DNA of 64,000 bases from Sphaerobacter thermophilus DSM 20745 (GTDB lineage Bacteria; Chloroflexota; Chloroflexia; Thermomicrobiales; Thermomicrobiaceae), in contig NC_013524.1 in NCBI RefSeq assembly GCF_000024985.1, positions 620,001 to 684,000 on the forward strand. Reading direction: 5' to 3'. Shown here piece after piece: positions 8,714-17,804 of this stretch. The notes under the pieces were generated by a model. It ran no database searches, was not told the origin of the DNA, and saw only the letters and a list, made by a program, of their open reading frames with translations. Made by a program: the position numbers and the translations under genes. Within the stretch, counting starts at the first letter, position 1, and the number at the start of each line of letters is the position of its first letter.

Positions 8714-8780
8714 TGCGGCGGCAGGCTGTGCGCAGGCCGAGCGTGGAACCGGGCGACGCTGGGGAGGGCGGACGCGCACG

Positions 8781-9404
8781 ATGACCGACCGGTGGGACGG
8801 AGTCCTGGACGTGCTGGCACAGGCAGGGGCGCTCAAGCGGCTGGTCCGCCAGGGCTGGGTCGACCGCGGCGTCGAGGAGCCGGAGTCGGTCGCCGACCAC
8901 AGCTACCGGGTGGCACTGCTGGTCCTTCTCCTCGCTGCGGACGATCCCGCGATCAACCTGACCCGAGCGCTGACGCTGGCGCTGGTCCACGACTTGCCGG
9001 AGGCCATCGCCGGGGACGCGACCCCGTTCGACCACGCTCTGGCCTCGCCCGACGCCGCGCCGGAGGAGATCTTCCGTCAGCCTCCCGTCTACTCAGAGGA
9101 GGCAGACCGGGCCAAGCGCGCAGCGGAGGAGGCGGCTATCCGGCAGATGACGGAGCGGCTGCCGCCGCGGCTGGCGGATCTCATCGTGGGCGCCTGGGAA
9201 GAATACGAAGCAGGCGCGACGCCCGAGGCCCGGCTGGTGCGCCAGGCAGACAAGCTGGAGACCTGGCTCCAGGCGCTTGAGTACCGTGCCGTCCAACCCG
9301 ACCTGATCATCGAGTCGTTCCGGATCGGCACGCAGGAGGCGGTCACCGACCCGCGGCTGCGCGATCTCCTGGCAGCCATCCAGGCGCGGTTCTCGCACGA
9401 GTGA
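8781..9404 (+). CDS. HD-domain phosphohydrolase, YfbR/HDDC2-like 5'-deoxynucleotidase
   Basis: Cytoplasmic metal-dependent phosphohydrolase, likely removing the 5' phosphate from deoxynucleoside monophosphates. Metal ligands are visible as His40 in VADHSYRVA, His70-Asp71 in LALVHDLPEAIAGD, and a distal Asp in VRQADKLETWLQALEY. The order and spacing match the YfbR/HDDC2 group rather than signalling HD-GYP proteins. Length is 207 residues. It follows the FAH gene after a 67-bp gap and precedes an MFS gene; this does not indicate a specific pathway. Confidence 0.9.
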   Translation: MTDRWDGVLDVLAQAGALKRLVRQGWVDRGVEEPESVADHSYRVALLVLLLAADDPAINLTRALTLALVHDLPEAIAGDATPFDHALASPDAAPEEIFRQPPVYSEEADRAKRAAEEAAIRQMTERLPPRLADLIVGAWEEYEAGATPEARLVRQADKLETWLQALEYRAVQPDLIIESFRIGTQEAVTDPRLRDLLAAIQARFSHE

Positions 9405-9611
9405 CCGACCTCGCATCGAACACCCAGAGGGGAGGGGATCGTTACGGACACCGACACAGGCACCGAGACCCGAGACCAGCGAGAACGATCGGAGAAGACT
9501 CGGGAGCGGGCACGGAAGCAGCGCCGCCTGAGTGCGATCACTGGATTCGCCACCCGGCTAACGCTGGGTCGCACCACCCCGCTTCGGGGAGCTGGCGCGC
9601 TCGCCGTCCCC

Positions 9612-10784
9612 GTGTACCGCAACTTCTGGCTGGCCAGCATCGTCTCCAACATCGGCAGTTGGATGCAGTACGTGGCCCAGGGCTGGCTGATCCTGGAGCT
9701 GACCAACTCGGCCTTCTACCTCGGGTTGGTCGGCTTGATGCGAGCCGTCCCCGCGCTGTCGATCACTCTGTTCGGCGGGGTGCTGGCAGACCGGCTGGAC
9801 CGCCGCCAGGTGCTTCTGGTCACACAAGCGGCCGCGGGAATTCTGGCACTGACCCTCGGCCTCCTCGACGCCTTCGGGGCCGTGGCCATCTGGCACATCC
9901 TCCTCATCGCCTTCCTCAGCGCCGTGGTCATGGCGATCGACAACCCGACGCGGCAGGCGCTGGTGCCGGATCTGGTCGGCAAGGAGAACATCGCCAGTGC
10001 GGTGGGGCTCAACTCGGCTGCCTGGAACGGGGCGGCGGTGGTCGGCCCGGCGCTCGCCGGCCTGCTCGTTGCAGCCATCGGCACGGCAGGGGCCTTCCTG
10101 CTCAACGGCGTGAGTTACCTGGCGGTCCTCGCGGTGGTGTACCGCATGCCGGCGCAGCCGCCGAAAGGCGACATGCGCGAGTCGATCCTGCAGAACCTCG
10201 TCGCCGGGCTGCGCTATATCCGGAGCGACCGTCGCATCTGGGGTCTGATGCTGGCGATCGGCGTGCCGACCTTCTTCGGCCGGCCGTACCTGCAGTTCAT
10301 GCCCGTCTTCGCCCAGGATGTCCTACGGGTCGGCGCGGGCGGCTACGGCGCCCTGATGGCCGTCAACGGGATCGGCGCACTGATCGGCGCCATCGCCGTC
10401 GCCCCACTTGGGGGGACGAGGCGCAAGGGGTCGCTGCTGCTCGTGGTCACCGCGCTGTTCGGCGCCAGCCTGCTCCTGTTCACCGGCTCTCGGTGGCTGG
10501 TCACGTCGATCCCACTGCTGATGGTGATCGGTGCGACGCAGACGCTCAACATGGGCCTGACCAACACGCTGCTGCAGCTCACCGTGCCGGGCGACATGCG
10601 CGGCCGGGTGATGTCGGCCTACACGCTGATCCCGATGGGCCTCATGCCGCTGGGGCAGATGGTGACCGGGAGCGTCGGGGCGCGCATCACGGTGCCCCTG
10701 GCCGTCGCCATCGGCGCCGGGGTGGTCCTCGCCTTCTCTGTCGCCGCCAGCCGCCTCCTGCCGGCCGTGCGCAAGATGCCGTAG
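9612..10784 (+). CDS. MFS transporter of the EntS/MFS_3 type, start uncertain
   Basis: Twelve-helix exporter. The typical opening VYRNFWLASIVSNIGSWMQ, the loop GVLADRLDRRQVLL after helix 2, and a mid-protein cytoplasmic loop RMPAQPPKGDMRESI separating two six-helix bundles are visible. GTG at 9612 is the first standard start in frame, but it has no ribosome site and lies almost at helix 1. The frame is open upstream to 9405, and a strong GGAGGGG at about 9430-9436 is followed by ATC GTT ACG rather than a start codon. The true N-terminus may therefore be about 55 residues longer, or the original start was lost. Converges with the asparaginase gene, 4 bp away. Confidence 0.9.
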   Translation: MYRNFWLASIVSNIGSWMQYVAQGWLILELTNSAFYLGLVGLMRAVPALSITLFGGVLADRLDRRQVLLVTQAAAGILALTLGLLDAFGAVAIWHILLIAFLSAVVMAIDNPTRQALVPDLVGKENIASAVGLNSAAWNGAAVVGPALAGLLVAAIGTAGAFLLNGVSYLAVLAVVYRMPAQPPKGDMRESILQNLVAGLRYIRSDRRIWGLMLAIGVPTFFGRPYLQFMPVFAQDVLRVGAGGYGALMAVNGIGALIGAIAVAPLGGTRRKGSLLLVVTALFGASLLLFTGSRWLVTSIPLLMVIGATQTLNMGLTNTLLQLTVPGDMRGRVMSAYTLIPMGLMPLGQMVTGSVGARITVPLAVAIGAGVVLAFSVAASRLLPAVRKMP

Positions 10785-10788
10785 CGCA

Positions 10789-11778
10789 CTAGTCGCCGGT
10801 CAGTTGGGCGAAATAGGCACGCACGCGCTCCAGATCCCAGCCGGCGCCCAGCGCGAACATCAGCGCGAGCCGCGCCTTCGGGCCGGAGAGGTCACCGCCC
10901 GAGATCACACCCAGCGCCTCGAGCGACTTACCGCCGCCTCGGCCGCCGTAGGTGAACGTCACCCGGCCGCCGGGGCAGCGGGAGACGACCACCACCGGGA
11001 TGCCGGCTGCGAGCAAGTCGGCGATCGCGTCCTCCCACGGCTCGTACACGTTGCCGGTCCCCGAGGCCTCGACGACCACCCCGCGGGCCTGCCCCTGCAG
11101 CGCGGCACGCAGCAGCAGGTCTTCCATCCCAGCGGCCATCTTGATCAGGTAGACACCCGGGACAGGATCGACCAGCGGCAGCGGAGGCGGCGCCTGCGTC
11201 GGCTGCCGGCGCAGCCAGACGCCGCGGTCGTCGACGATCCCGAGCGGGCCGAGCCCGGGTGAGATGAAGGTGTCGAGCGCCGTGGTGTGGCTCTTGGTCA
11301 CGTCGCGCGCCGCGTGGATCTCATTGTTCAAGACCACGACGGTGCCGAGCTGCCGCGCCGCCGGGTCGGCCGCGACCCGGACCGCTGCTACGAGGTTGCG
11401 CGGCCCGTCGAACCCCGGTTCGCTGGCATTCAGCATGGCGCCGGTGAAGACCACCGGCCCCTCCGAACCGAGCAGGAGACTGAGGGCGAAGGCCGACTCC
11501 TCCATCGTGTCGGTCCCGTGCGTGATCACGACGCCCGCCGTCTCCGGCTCGGCCAGCAGGTCACGAACCGTGCGCGCCAGCGCGGCCATCCGCGCGGGAG
11601 TCATGTTCCAACTGCCGACCAGGGAGAACTCGGTCACGCGGATCTCGGCGATCTCGGACAACACCGGAACCTGAGCCACCAGCTCGTCTGCCTTCACCAC
11701 CGGCACAGCCGCGCCGCTCGCCGGGTCAATGCGGCTGGCGATCGTCCCTCCCGTGGTCACAATCTGGACAACCGGCAT
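10789..11778 (-). CDS. L-asparaginase (bacterial type I/II fold)
   Basis: Hydrolyses L-asparagine, or a related amide, to the acid plus ammonia. Both active-site signatures are present: TTGGTIA with nucleophile Thr9, and ITHGTDTMEE with Thr89-Asp90; the lysine in RDVTKSHTT (about 160) completes the triad. Length is 329 residues and there is no signal peptide, so it should be cytoplasmic. ATG at 11778 is preceded by AGGAG. It is the last gene of a minus-strand run beginning with a deacetylase and containing a polyamine-type ABC transporter, 60 bp after the permease stop, so it may act on an imported amide. Confidence 0.93.
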   Translation of the reverse strand: MPVVQIVTTGGTIASRIDPASGAAVPVVKADELVAQVPVLSEIAEIRVTEFSLVGSWNMTPARMAALARTVRDLLAEPETAGVVITHGTDTMEESAFALSLLLGSEGPVVFTGAMLNASEPGFDGPRNLVAAVRVAADPAARQLGTVVVLNNEIHAARDVTKSHTTALDTFISPGLGPLGIVDDRGVWLRRQPTQAPPPLPLVDPVPGVYLIKMAAGMEDLLLRAALQGQARGVVVEASGTGNVYEPWEDAIADLLAAGIPVVVVSRCPGGRVTFTYGGRGGGKSLEALGVISGGDLSGPKARLALMFALGAGWDLERVRAYFAQLTGD

Positions 11779-11838
11779 ACTCGCTCCTGTCGATCTTCAC
11801 TCCGTGTGCACGTCGCCGCGCGGACCTACCGCATCGGA

Positions 11839-12669
11839 TTACTCCTCGCCAGCCTCCGCGCGCCCGCCCAACCGGCGGAACTGGCCGATCACCGTCGGAA
11901 TGAAGAGCGCGGCCACGATCACAAAGGTGATCAGGATCGTCAGTGTCCCGAGCGCGTAGAGGTCCGGCTCGATGATCTGCACCGTCAGCATCGCCCAGAG
12001 TTGCAGCGGCAAGGTGTTGTCGGACGTCACCAGAACGCTGCGCTCGAATTCGTTCAGGGACAGGGTGAAGCCGAAGAGCGCGGCACTCAAGATTCCCGGC
12101 CAGATGATCGGCAGCACGACCTCGAAGAAGGTTCGGGACTCGCTGGCGCCGAGGTCGCGGGCCGACTCCTCCACGCGCGGGTCGAAGCGGTTGAGTACGG
12201 CAATCATCACCAGGAACGCGAAGGGCAGCGCCCACACCACATGCACTCCGAGGAGCGCCAGGTGGCCGGGCTGGAAGTTGAGGATGCGCCACCACAGGCT
12301 CATGCCGAGGCCGAGCAGGATGCCCGGCGTCATGAGGGCGAGCAGCACCATGGGGAGGAGCGCCGACGATCCTGGGAGTCGCCTCCGGTAGGCGAAGGCG
12401 ATAACCACGCTGAAGACGGCGGCGATCACACCGGTCTCAACCGCCACCAGCAAGGAGCGCAGGATGGCCTCCTGTAGTTCGGAGGCGCGCACCTGGAACA
12501 ATCGCGTCCACCAGTGGAACCCGAAGCCGCGCATGGGGAAGGTCATTCCCCCCTGCGGCCCCTGGAGGGAGAGGACCGCCATCACCAGGATCGGCCCGTA
12601 GAGGAACAGGAGGATGATAACGAAGTAGAGACCGAGGAACCGGTCGAACCAGCGGCCGCGCGCGCGCAT
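11839..12669 (-). CDS. ABC transporter permease, spermidine/putrescine PotC type
   Basis: Inner-membrane permease with about six hydrophobic segments. The cytoplasmic EAA loop that docks to the ATPase is visible as ESARDLGASESRTFFEVVLP. The family ending ALFGFTLSLNEFERSVLVT is typical of PotC/PotI. The start ATG at 12669 overlaps the TGA of the preceding permease as ATGA, implying translational coupling; an upstream in-frame extension to 12939 is only the shadow of that gene. Protein of 276 residues. Confidence 0.93.
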   Translation of the reverse strand: MRARGRWFDRFLGLYFVIILLFLYGPILVMAVLSLQGPQGGMTFPMRGFGFHWWTRLFQVRASELQEAILRSLLVAVETGVIAAVFSVVIAFAYRRRLPGSSALLPMVLLALMTPGILLGLGMSLWWRILNFQPGHLALLGVHVVWALPFAFLVMIAVLNRFDPRVEESARDLGASESRTFFEVVLPIIWPGILSAALFGFTLSLNEFERSVLVTSDNTLPLQLWAMLTVQIIEPDLYALGTLTILITFVIVAALFIPTVIGQFRRLGGRAEAGEE

Positions 12670-13583
12670 CACAGGTCCTCCCCGATTGCCCCCCAGCGCA
12701 GGAGCAGCACGACGCCCAGAACCGTCACCAGGACGAGGATGCTGGCCGCCGCAGCCGCCTGGGGAAACTGCATGTATGTCACGAAGTTCTGGATCGACAG
12801 CCCGACGGAGGTAGAAGCGCCACCACCGATCAGCCGGACGGTCGCGAAGTCGCCCATGCTGAGGACGAAGACGAAGACGGCGCCGATCACGATGCCGGGC
12901 CGGGCCAGCGGCAGGAGGATCTCCCACAGGATGTTCCACCAGCGAGCGCCCATATCGCTTGCCGCCTCCAGCACCGCCGGCTCAATGGTCGACAGCGAGA
13001 AGAAGATCGGCGAGATCATGAAGAGCAAGTACAACTGGGCCATAGCCACCCGGACGGCGAAGTTGGAGAAGAGCAGGAAGTCGAGCGGCGCGGAGATGAT
13101 GCCGAGCGAAAGCAGCGCCGAGTTGAGGACTCCCTCGCGCCCCATCATGGGGATCCAAGCGACTGCACGGATAAGGAAGCTGGTGAAAAAGGGAGCCAGT
13201 GCGATGATAAAGAGCGCGAAGCGGGATCGCAGGTTTGGCACGACGAGCGCAAGGTAGTAGGCGACCCAGAACCCGGCGAGGAAGGTCACGACGGTCGTGA
13301 TGAGCGCGCTTAGCACGGTATTGACGAGTGTGCTGAAGAACGGACCGGACGTTAGCAGGAGCCGGTAGTTGTCGAGGGTGAACGACTGCTCGAAGCCGGA
13401 CAGAGTCGGCTGGAAGAAGCTGACGACGAGCACCACCAGCACCGGCACGAACAGGAACACGAGCAGCCACAGCAGAGGCAGGCTCAACAGCAGTGCCCAC
13501 GACAGATTGGCGGTCAGTCGCCGTCGGCCGAGCGCCGGCACCGGCGCGGCCTCAGGCAGTGAGTAGCTGGACATCAGCATCAT
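12669..13583 (-). CDS. ABC transporter permease, spermidine/putrescine PotB type
   Basis: First of two permeases of a polyamine-class importer. After a short cytoplasmic N-terminus comes a strong first helix (LLLSLPLLWLLVFLFVPVLV), then the periplasmic segment SFFQPTLSGFEQSFTLDNYR, and the EAA loop LEAASDMGARWWNILWEILL at about 205. The start is ambiguous among ATGs at 13583, 13580 and 13574; all overlap the end of the ATPase gene by 23-32 bp. Length is about 300 residues, normal for PotB. Confidence 0.92.
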   Translation of the reverse strand: MMLMSSYSLPEAAPVPALGRRRLTANLSWALLLSLPLLWLLVFLFVPVLVVLVVSFFQPTLSGFEQSFTLDNYRLLLTSGPFFSTLVNTVLSALITTVVTFLAGFWVAYYLALVVPNLRSRFALFIIALAPFFTSFLIRAVAWIPMMGREGVLNSALLSLGIISAPLDFLLFSNFAVRVAMAQLYLLFMISPIFFSLSTIEPAVLEAASDMGARWWNILWEILLPLARPGIVIGAVFVFVLSMGDFATVRLIGGGASTSVGLSIQNFVTYMQFPQAAAAASILVLVTVLGVVLLLRWGAIGEDL

Positions 13584-14703
13584 CCCAATACAACACCAAG
13601 TCGGTTTCGTCCTCCCGGATGTGCTGCCAACTCGTGTCGCTCTCCGGGAGCTTGGCGATCAGCGACAGGCCGCTCGCGGTCTGGCAGTGCAGCTTGACGA
13701 TGTCACCCAGGTACTCGATGAAGGTGGCCCGCGCCGCCACGCAATTGGGTGGAAGATCCATGGCGGCGGTCGCTTCCGGGCGCACGCGCACCGTGGCCGC
13801 CCGGATCGAAGCGTGGACGGGCTGATCGACCGTCAAGGGGTGCGGTACGCCACTGGTCCGCAGCCGCAGGCCATCACACACGACCTCGACAACGTCGCCA
13901 TCTATGCTGAGAACACGCCCGGCCAGGATGTTGTTGTCCCCCATGAAGCTGGCGGTGAACAGGTTGCTGGGGCGGCGGTACACGTCCTGCGGCGAGCCGA
14001 CCTGCTTGATCTGCCCGTTCTCCATGACCACGATCTGGTCGGCGATCGCCAACGCCTCTTCCTGGTTGTGCGTCACGTGAATGAAGGAGATCCGCAAGCG
14101 GCGCTGGAGCGTGCGGAGCTCGACCCGCATCCGGAGCTGGAGGAGCCGGTCCAGGTCTCCCAGTGGCTCGTCGAGCAGGAGCACCGTCGGCTGGGTAACC
14201 AGGGCACGCGCCAGCGCGACGCGCTGCTGCTGCCCTCCGGAGAGTTGCTTCGGGAACCGATCGCGCAGGTTGGAGAGGTCCATGAATTCCAGGGCCTCGG
14301 AAACCCGCTGCTCTCGCTCCGCCGGGGGAAGGCCTCGCATCTTCAAGCCGAACTCGACGTTCTCCGCCACCGTCTTATGCGGAAAGAGAGCGTAGTGCTG
14401 GAAGACGGTCGAGATGTCGCGCTGGGCAGCAGGGACGTCGTTGAGCCGCACTCCGTCGAGCAGGATATCGCCTGCGTCGGCCATCTCGTGGCCACCGATC
14501 ATCCGCAGGAGGGTCGTCTTGCCGCAGCCGGATGGGCCGAGCAGGACGACGTAGCTGCCACCGGGAATTGTCAGATCGATGTGATCGACGGCCGTGGTCG
14601 CGCCGAAGCGCTTCGTGACGCCGCGGAGTACCACCGTCCCCCGCTGGCCGCCGGCCGCCACTCCCTCCTCCGAGGGACGCTCATCCTGAGCCAGGATCGC
14701 CAC
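13552..14703 (-). CDS. ABC transporter ATPase, PotA type
   Basis: Cytoplasmic ATPase powering the adjacent permeases. Walker A GPSGCGKTTLLRM, signature LSGGQQQRVALARAL, Walker B VLLLDEPLGDLD and the switch histidine in FIHVTHNQEEAL are all intact. A C-terminal TOBE domain (from about residue 290) ends the protein. GTG at 14703 is preferred because AGGAG lies nine bases upstream; an in-frame ATG at 14739 adds twelve unconserved residues. Overlap with the PotB-type gene downstream supports an operon. Confidence 0.94.
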   Translation of the reverse strand: MAILAQDERPSEEGVAAGGQRGTVVLRGVTKRFGATTAVDHIDLTIPGGSYVVLLGPSGCGKTTLLRMIGGHEMADAGDILLDGVRLNDVPAAQRDISTVFQHYALFPHKTVAENVEFGLKMRGLPPAEREQRVSEALEFMDLSNLRDRFPKQLSGGQQQRVALARALVTQPTVLLLDEPLGDLDRLLQLRMRVELRTLQRRLRISFIHVTHNQEEALAIADQIVVMENGQIKQVGSPQDVYRRPSNLFTASFMGDNNILAGRVLSIDGDVVEVVCDGLRLRTSGVPHPLTVDQPVHASIRAATVRVRPEATAAMDLPPNCVAARATFIEYLGDIVKLHCQTASGLSLIAKLPESDTSWQHIREDETDLVLYWDDADVQLLTA

Positions 14704-14799
14704 TGTTCCGTGCTCCTCACGCTCGCACGAGTTGCGCACCTAGGCTGGGAACCGCAGCCGGTGCGCCAGGTTCCCCCAGCGCACCGGCCAGCGCAGGTC

Positions 14800-16137
14800 C
14801 TACGAAGCCAGGAACTCGTTCCACTTGGTCACGAGGTACTGGTGCTCGTCCATGACCGAGTTCCACACGGCAATGTTGGATACCCGCGTCACGAGATCGC
14901 CACCGTCGCGAACCGAGCCCGCCTTGGCGACGACAGAGCCAAAGGGATCCAGGAGATCCTCGGCGGCCGGCTTGCCGTCGTACCAATAGTCCCAGTCAGC
15001 CTGGGAGAGGTGACGTTTCACATTCTCCGGGATGCAGAAGTAGTAGCCCTGCCGGGCAACGACTGCGCCAGCCCAGCCGTTGAGCCACCAGTTGAGGTAC
15101 TCATAGCAAGCGTCGAGGACCTTGTCCGACGCGTTCTTGTTGAGCATCATCCCACCGTACCAGCCGCGATAGCCCTCCTTCGGGCTGGCGTAGACGACCG
15201 GTACGTCGCGCACCTGGAGCGCGGTCACGGCCGGCGACCACATGCTCTCAACGACCACTTCACCGCTGGCCATGAGGTTGACCGACTCGTCGAACGAGTT
15301 CCAGAAAGCACGGAACTGACCCGCCCGCTTCTGCTCGATCAAGATCTCCATGATTGTGTCGATCTCCTCGCGGGTCATGTTGCCGATGTTCTGGAAGGTG
15401 GCTAACCCAGCGGCCTGTGCGCCGAGGGCGAGGTCCATCAACCCGGTCGAGGGGTCACTGTAGAGCCCGATCTTCCCCTTGTACTTCGGATTGAATAGGA
15501 TCGCCCAGGAATCGACGTCCTCTTCGTCGACCAGATCACTGCGGTAGCCGAACGAGTCGACATTGAAGGTCAGTGGGAGCATGGAGATCTGCTCGGTCGG
15601 GATGGAGCCGAGCGTGTTGTCGGGCTGAACGTAGAGGATGCGGTACGGCGCGTCGCCATCCCCCTCCTTGGCTTCCGGCGTCAGCTTCCCTTCTTTCGGC
15701 ATCGGTGAGATCTTGTCCCACTCCTGGATGCGGTTGATATCGATGGGAGCGGCATTGCCGGATCCCCAGACGATCTTCACCGAGTTGAACCACTGGTCGT
15801 AGAGATCCCACGACTGGGGCTGGGTCGCTGCCTTCTGCTGCGCGGCAGGGCCATCGTTTACGTCGTATTCGAGCTTGATCCCGAGATCCTTCTCGGCCTG
15901 CTCGCGGATGGGCTCCAGCAGCGTCACCCCGGTGCCCACCACGCGGAGGGTGACGCCGGTGATGACAGCCGGGGCCGGAGAGCCCGAGGCTGTGGTCGGC
16001 TGGGCACCGCCCCCACCCGATCCGGTTTGGGTAGGCTGGCTCGCCTCAGACGAACCGCACGCGGCGAGGAGCGAGGCCCCGAGCGCTCCAGCGGTTAACT
16101 GTAGGAACGATCGACGCGAGAACCCCCGTTGCTTCAT
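14800..16137 (-). CDS. Polyamine-type ABC transporter substrate-binding lipoprotein (PotD-like)
   Basis: Exported solute receptor of the importer encoded downstream. The N-terminus carries a twin-arginine-like SRRSFLQ (Arg8-Arg9), a hydrophobic stretch and the lipobox LLAAC with Cys27, followed by a Ser/Gly/Thr-rich linker, so it should be a membrane-anchored lipoprotein. The mature part is a two-lobed binding protein of the spermidine/putrescine family (NVDSFGYRSDL and LNKNASDKVLDACYEYLNWW are characteristic segments). The ATG at 16137 has AGGAG upstream; the in-frame ATG at 16179 lies beyond that site. The ligand is unknown; the operon suggests an amide or amine compound. Confidence 0.93.
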   Translation of the reverse strand: MKQRGFSRRSFLQLTAGALGASLLAACGSSEASQPTQTGSGGGGAQPTTASGSPAPAVITGVTLRVVGTGVTLLEPIREQAEKDLGIKLEYDVNDGPAAQQKAATQPQSWDLYDQWFNSVKIVWGSGNAAPIDINRIQEWDKISPMPKEGKLTPEAKEGDGDAPYRILYVQPDNTLGSIPTEQISMLPLTFNVDSFGYRSDLVDEEDVDSWAILFNPKYKGKIGLYSDPSTGLMDLALGAQAAGLATFQNIGNMTREEIDTIMEILIEQKRAGQFRAFWNSFDESVNLMASGEVVVESMWSPAVTALQVRDVPVVYASPKEGYRGWYGGMMLNKNASDKVLDACYEYLNWWLNGWAGAVVARQGYYFCIPENVKRHLSQADWDYWYDGKPAAEDLLDPFGSVVAKAGSVRDGGDLVTRVSNIAVWNSVMDEHQYLVTKWNEFLAS

Positions 16138-16233
16138 GTTCTTTCTCCTCAGCCCTGGTATCATCGAATCCGAGGACAACAGGCCTTAGTCTCACCGCGT
16201 GCGTGTCGCTACATCGTCGCTCCTTCCCGCGAG

Positions 16234-17241
16234 CTACGCAGACTGCGCCGCATTCTGGAAGGCGTGCAAGGATTCCTCGATCAGATCGATATCAAGGTCG
16301 CGCGTGATGACGACGATGCGGCTACGCCGGTCGTCGTCGGGCCACTCCCGCAGGTGGCGCGGCGCGTGGATGACGTGCTGCACGCCTTCAAGCACCAGCG
16401 GCCCACCCTCGCCGCCCACGTTCAGGAAGCCCTTCATCCGCAGGATGCGGCTGCCGTGGCGATGGAGCAGCATGGTGAGCCAGACGCCGAACATATGCCA
16501 GTCCAGGGGACGGTCGATCACGATGCAGCGGGACGCGACGGCGCCCATTCCATGAGCGACAACCGGCGCCGGTTCCGGTCCCGTGCCGTCAGCGCTGACC
16601 GCTTCCAGCGCCCCAAGCCCGGCCACGCCGGCAGCCAGCAACCGGTCGAAGTCGGTGCGACCGAACGCGCTGTCGAGCACCATCGCGCTCGGGTTGATCG
16701 CCGCCAGCGTGGCCCGCAGCTCGTCGACGACCTCCTCCTCGACGAGGTCCAGCTTCGTCAGGATGACCGCGTCGGCCGCGGCGATCTGGCGCACTGCTTC
16801 CCCGTAAGTTGCGAGATTCGTCTGTCCGCTGACCGCGTCGAGCGTGACCGCCAGGCGCTCGACCCGGAAGTGGTTGCGCACGACCGGGTCGGACACGATC
16901 GTGTGCACAATCGGCACCGGATCGGCCAGGCCGGTCGTCTCGATCACGACGCGGTCGAAGCGCGGGATGGCACCGCGGTCGCGCTTGCTCAGAAGCTCTC
17001 GCAGCGCGTGCGCGAGATCGCTACGCATGCTGCAGCAGATACAGCCGTGGTCGAGCAGGACCGTGCGCTCATCGGTCTTGCGGATCAGGTGGTGATCGAT
17101 GCCAACCTCCCCAAACTCGTTGACGATGATCGCCACCTCTCCCGCCAGCGGGTGGCGCAGGAAACGACGGAGCAGGGTCGTCTTGCCACTCCCGAGGAAG
17201 CCGGAGACGATGAGGACCGGGATCCGGTTCTCGACACTCAC
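16234..17241 (-). CDS. CobW/G3E-family GTPase, likely metallochaperone
   Basis: GTP-dependent metal chaperone of the COG0523 class. The P-loop GFLGSGKTTLLRRFLRHP is at about residue 13, the metal-binding CxCC motif is seen in DHGCICCSMRSDL (about 65-72), with ETTGLADP and the guanine-specificity motif TKLD further on. The CobW C-terminal domain follows from about residue 230 (FLNVGGEGGPLVLEGVQHVIHAP). GTG at 17241 has GGAGAGG upstream. It sits 21 bp after a small CxxC protein and upstream of a polyamine-type transporter, in the same orientation as a deacetylase that would need a metal; supply of that metal is a reasonable but unproven role. Confidence 0.92.
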   Translation of the reverse strand: MSVENRIPVLIVSGFLGSGKTTLLRRFLRHPLAGEVAIIVNEFGEVGIDHHLIRKTDERTVLLDHGCICCSMRSDLAHALRELLSKRDRGAIPRFDRVVIETTGLADPVPIVHTIVSDPVVRNHFRVERLAVTLDAVSGQTNLATYGEAVRQIAAADAVILTKLDLVEEEVVDELRATLAAINPSAMVLDSAFGRTDFDRLLAAGVAGLGALEAVSADGTGPEPAPVVAHGMGAVASRCIVIDRPLDWHMFGVWLTMLLHRHGSRILRMKGFLNVGGEGGPLVLEGVQHVIHAPRHLREWPDDDRRSRIVVITRDLDIDLIEESLHAFQNAAQSA

Positions 17242-17262
17242 AGGCGACAGGCCTCTCCAGGC

Positions 17263-17616
17263 TTACGCACCGCGCCGCAGGGCAGCCAGCAGGTTGGGAT
17301 CGAGGGGGTCGAGCGGGGCCCCAAGCATGTCCTCGGCGGCCTCCCACACCTGGGCCAGGTCCGGCACGACGGCCGAATTCCCCTTCCGGTCGCGCACGAT
17401 GTAGCTGCTCCCCTCCCAGTCCTGAAGGGTGATGCCCCAGGCCCGCAGCGCCGTGCTCGCCATGCGCGCCCGGCGCGCCCGATCCCGCAGCCGCTGCCCG
17501 CGCCGCGCCATGTGGACCTCCATGACGACGGTGCCATCAGGCTGATCCGGAATCTCGTCGGCACCGACTTCGGACCAGTGATCTTCGGTCCAGAGCACTC
17601 CACACAGGACACACAC
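17263..17616 (-). CDS. Small conserved-looking protein with N-terminal CxxC, unknown function
   Basis: A 117-residue protein opening MCVLCGVLWTEDHWSEVG, so a CxxC pair is followed closely by Asp, His and Glu, a plausible zinc site. The middle is strongly basic (MARRGQRLRDRARRARMAS) and the last third, GITLQDWEGSSYIVRDRKGN, resembles a small beta-sheet domain. GTG at 17616 follows GGAGTGG. It is 21 bp upstream of the CobW-type GTPase, and the pairing suggests a client or partner of that chaperone. I do not recognise a named family. Confidence 0.75.
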   Translation of the reverse strand: MCVLCGVLWTEDHWSEVGADEIPDQPDGTVVMEVHMARRGQRLRDRARRARMASTALRAWGITLQDWEGSSYIVRDRKGNSAVVPDLAQVWEAAEDMLGAPLDPLDPNLLAALRRGA

Positions 17617-17640
17617 GTCGGGCCACTCCGTTCAACCGGG

Positions 17641-17674
17641 CGTGGCCGCCGGGTCCGCGTGCCCGGCGGCCACG
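17641..17674. other. Strong stem-loop between deacetylase and CxxC genes
   Basis: Perfect 13-bp stem, CGTGGCCGCCGGG paired with CCCGGCGGCCACG, around an 8-base loop, in the 188-bp gap between two minus-strand genes of one apparent operon. It has no U-tract, so it may be an attenuating or processing hairpin rather than a full terminator. Confidence 0.6.
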
Positions 17675-17804
17675 CTCCTAATCTCTTTGGGATAAGGCAG
17701 TACGAACCTCGTGGTCTGCGACAGGGACGCTGCCCGACACCTGTGGAGTGGGCGAATGCCCGAGTCCCGTCCCACGTCGGGCGCGCCCCCGTGCGGACGA
17801 CACG

